From Rhizobium leguminosarum (GTDB lineage Bacteria; Pseudomonadota; Alphaproteobacteria; Rhizobiales; Rhizobiaceae): 64,000 nt of DNA. The notes below the pieces were generated by a model. That model worked only from the letters and a program-made list of their open reading frames with translations, ran no database searches and was not told where the DNA came from. A program made the position numbers and the translations under genes. The stretch spans positions 124,001 to 188,000 of the forward strand of contig NZ_CP016289.1 in the NCBI RefSeq assembly GCF_001679785.1, in the 5' to 3' direction. Numbering within the stretch: position 1 is the stretch's first letter; each line of letters opens with the position of its first letter. Below, piece by piece: positions 62,872 through 64,000 of the stretch.

Positions 62872-63681
62872 GTGCAATTCGCCCGCATAAACGACGTGAC
62901 GATCCATTATCAGATCATTGGTGCCCCTGCCGACAGGCCGGTGATCGTCTTTACCAATTCGCTGGGCACGGATTTCCGCATCTGGCGCGACGTCGTGGTG
63001 CGGCTTGCCGGTGAATTTGCCATCGTGCTTTACGACAAGCGCGGCCACGGCCTTTCCGATGTCGGCCAGCTTCCCTCATCGATCGAGGACCATGCGACGG
63101 ATCTCGCCGGCCTGCTCGATCTGCTGTCGGTCAAGGATGCCGTCATCTGCGGCCTCTCCGTCGGCGGCCTCATCGCCCAGTCGCTCTATCATCGCCGGCC
63201 GGATCTGATCCGCGCGCTCATCCTCTGTGACACCGCCCACAAGATCGGCACGGCGGAGAGCTGGAACGCCCGCATCGCCGCCGTCGAGCAAAACGGCATC
63301 GGCAGCATCGTCGACGCGGTCATGGAGCGCTGGTTCACGCCTGCCTTCCGCCGGCCCGAGAGCACCGCCTATGCCGGCTATTGCAACATGCTGACGCGCC
63401 AGCCCGTCGAGGGCTATGTCGCCGCCTGCGCCGCGATCCGCGATGCCGATTTCACCGAGGTCGCAAAGACGATCAATGTCCCGACGATCTGCATCGTCGG
63501 CGACCAGGATGGCTCAACGCCGCCCGATCTCGTGCTTTCGACCGCGAAGCTGATATCAGGCGCTCGCTACGAGGTCATCCCTAGTTGCGCGCACATTCCC
63601 TGCGTCGAGCAGCCGGAGGCGCTGACGGCGATCATCCGCGCCTTCCTCACATCCATTCCGCCTGGAGAAGTCAGCCCATGA
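62872..63681 (+). CDS. pcaD: 3-oxoadipate enol-lactonase
   Basis: A 269-residue alpha/beta hydrolase that hydrolyses 3-oxoadipate enol-lactone to 3-oxoadipate. The nucleophile elbow CGLSVGGLIAQ, the oxyanion-loop segment FTNSLGTDFRIW and the late acid (VGDQDGSTPP) and His (SCAHIPCVEQPE) are all present. GTG 62872 follows GGAGGAGAG. Its stop overlaps the pcaC start by ATGA. Cytoplasmic. Confidence 0.86.
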   Translation: MQFARINDVTIHYQIIGAPADRPVIVFTNSLGTDFRIWRDVVVRLAGEFAIVLYDKRGHGLSDVGQLPSSIEDHATDLAGLLDLLSVKDAVICGLSVGGLIAQSLYHRRPDLIRALILCDTAHKIGTAESWNARIAAVEQNGIGSIVDAVMERWFTPAFRRPESTAYAGYCNMLTRQPVEGYVAACAAIRDADFTEVAKTINVPTICIVGDQDGSTPPDLVLSTAKLISGARYEVIPSCAHIPCVEQPEALTAIIRAFLTSIPPGEVSP

Positions 63682-64000
63682 ACGAAACCGCGTCCCCTTC
63701 CGAGCGCTATCGCCAGGGCATGGCGACCCGCCGCGCCGTGCTCGGTGACGCCCATGTCGACCGCGCCGCCGCCACATCGACGGAGTTCGACCGCCCCTTC
63801 CAGGAGCTGATCACCGAAGCCGCCTGGGGCCATGTCTGGTCGCGCCCGGCGCTGACGAAGCGCGAGCGTTCGATCATCACGATCGCTCTGCTTGCCGCGC
63901 TTGGCCAGGACGACGAGGTCGCCATGCATGTGCGCGCCACAGCCAATACGGGCGCGACCCGCGAGGATATCCGCGAGGCGCTGCTGCATGTTGCGATCTA
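63678..64000 (+). CDS. pcaC: 4-carboxymuconolactone decarboxylase, partial
   Basis: The first 107 residues of a PcaC-type enzyme, cut by the window end. It starts MNETASPSERYRQGMATRRA and contains GDAHVDRAAATSTEFDRPFQELI, then WGHVWSRPALTKRERSII, typical of the family, which decarboxylates 4-carboxymuconolactone to the enol-lactone used by PcaD. ATG 63678 overlaps the pcaD stop. pcaH and pcaG would be expected just beyond the window. Confidence 0.87.
   Translation, partial: MNETASPSERYRQGMATRRAVLGDAHVDRAAATSTEFDRPFQELITEAAWGHVWSRPALTKRERSIITIALLAALGQDDEVAMHVRATANTGATREDIREALLHVAI

Noticed and set aside
1..64000. CRISPR array
   Set aside because: No series of short repeats with regular spacing was found; the repeats here are scattered single palindromic elements.

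Overview
This window looks like a segment of a fast-growing Rhizobium genome (R. etli / R. leguminosarum group). The reasons are the high-GC alphaproteobacterial codon use, several rhizobial orphan families (two DUF982 proteins), many palindromic intergenic elements of RIME type, and an alpha-galactoside locus ordered like the Sinorhizobium agp operon. The sequence alone does not say whether it is chromosome or a large plasmid. No rRNA, tRNA or CRISPR array was seen.

Layout. (1) 1-5.8 kb is an accessory, decayed zone: the end of an IS481-type element cuts off an Avs/STAND-like defence gene with a Cap4-type nuclease domain, followed by a 5'-truncated GGDEF gene, small rhizobial orphan genes and a 46-residue lipoprotein with a GTG start. 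(2) 5.8-14.4 kb is an insertion bracketed by ~613-bp direct repeats of the 3' end of an alpha-galactosidase gene. Inside is a one-way gene set: a cyclase-like/STAND/TPR regulator, YcaO, TfuA, an HExxH metallopeptidase and two unrecognised small proteins. This is the best candidate here for an undescribed system, a predicted peptide- or protein-thioamidation island. (3) 13.9-24 kb is the alpha-galactoside uptake and hydrolysis operon agaL1-agpABCD-agaL2 with a divergent AraC regulator. (4) 24-31.2 kb holds a methyltransferase, an XRE cassette, a folD remnant, a dimethylglycine/sarcosine dehydrogenase-like enzyme, an FTR1-like membrane pair and a PAP2 phosphatase.

(5) 31.5-42.6 kb has a histidine kinase, a FixJ-type regulator and a lone receiver, divergent from an exported set: sulfatase, HAD hydrolase, octaheme cytochrome with TPRs, two beta-barrel-like proteins and a small secreted protein. 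(6) 42.6-56.8 kb is the histidine utilisation region: an amino-acid ABC transporter coupled to a histidine ammonia-lyase paralogue that has lost its MIO tripeptide, two HutC-type repressors, hutF, and hutI-hutH-hutG-hutU-hutD. Together these encode uptake of histidine and the five-step route to glutamate through formylglutamate. (7) 56.9-64 kb has a J-domain protein, DUF899, an AbiEii remnant, a small hydrolase, a RES/Xre toxin-antitoxin pair, and pcaQ divergent from pcaD-pcaC (protocatechuate branch), with pcaC cut by the window end.

Functional calls come from reading motifs, gene order and translation signals by eye. No database search was run. Starts were moved from the longest open frame where a Shine-Dalgarno sequence or stop-start overlap supported a different codon, and this is stated in each entry.
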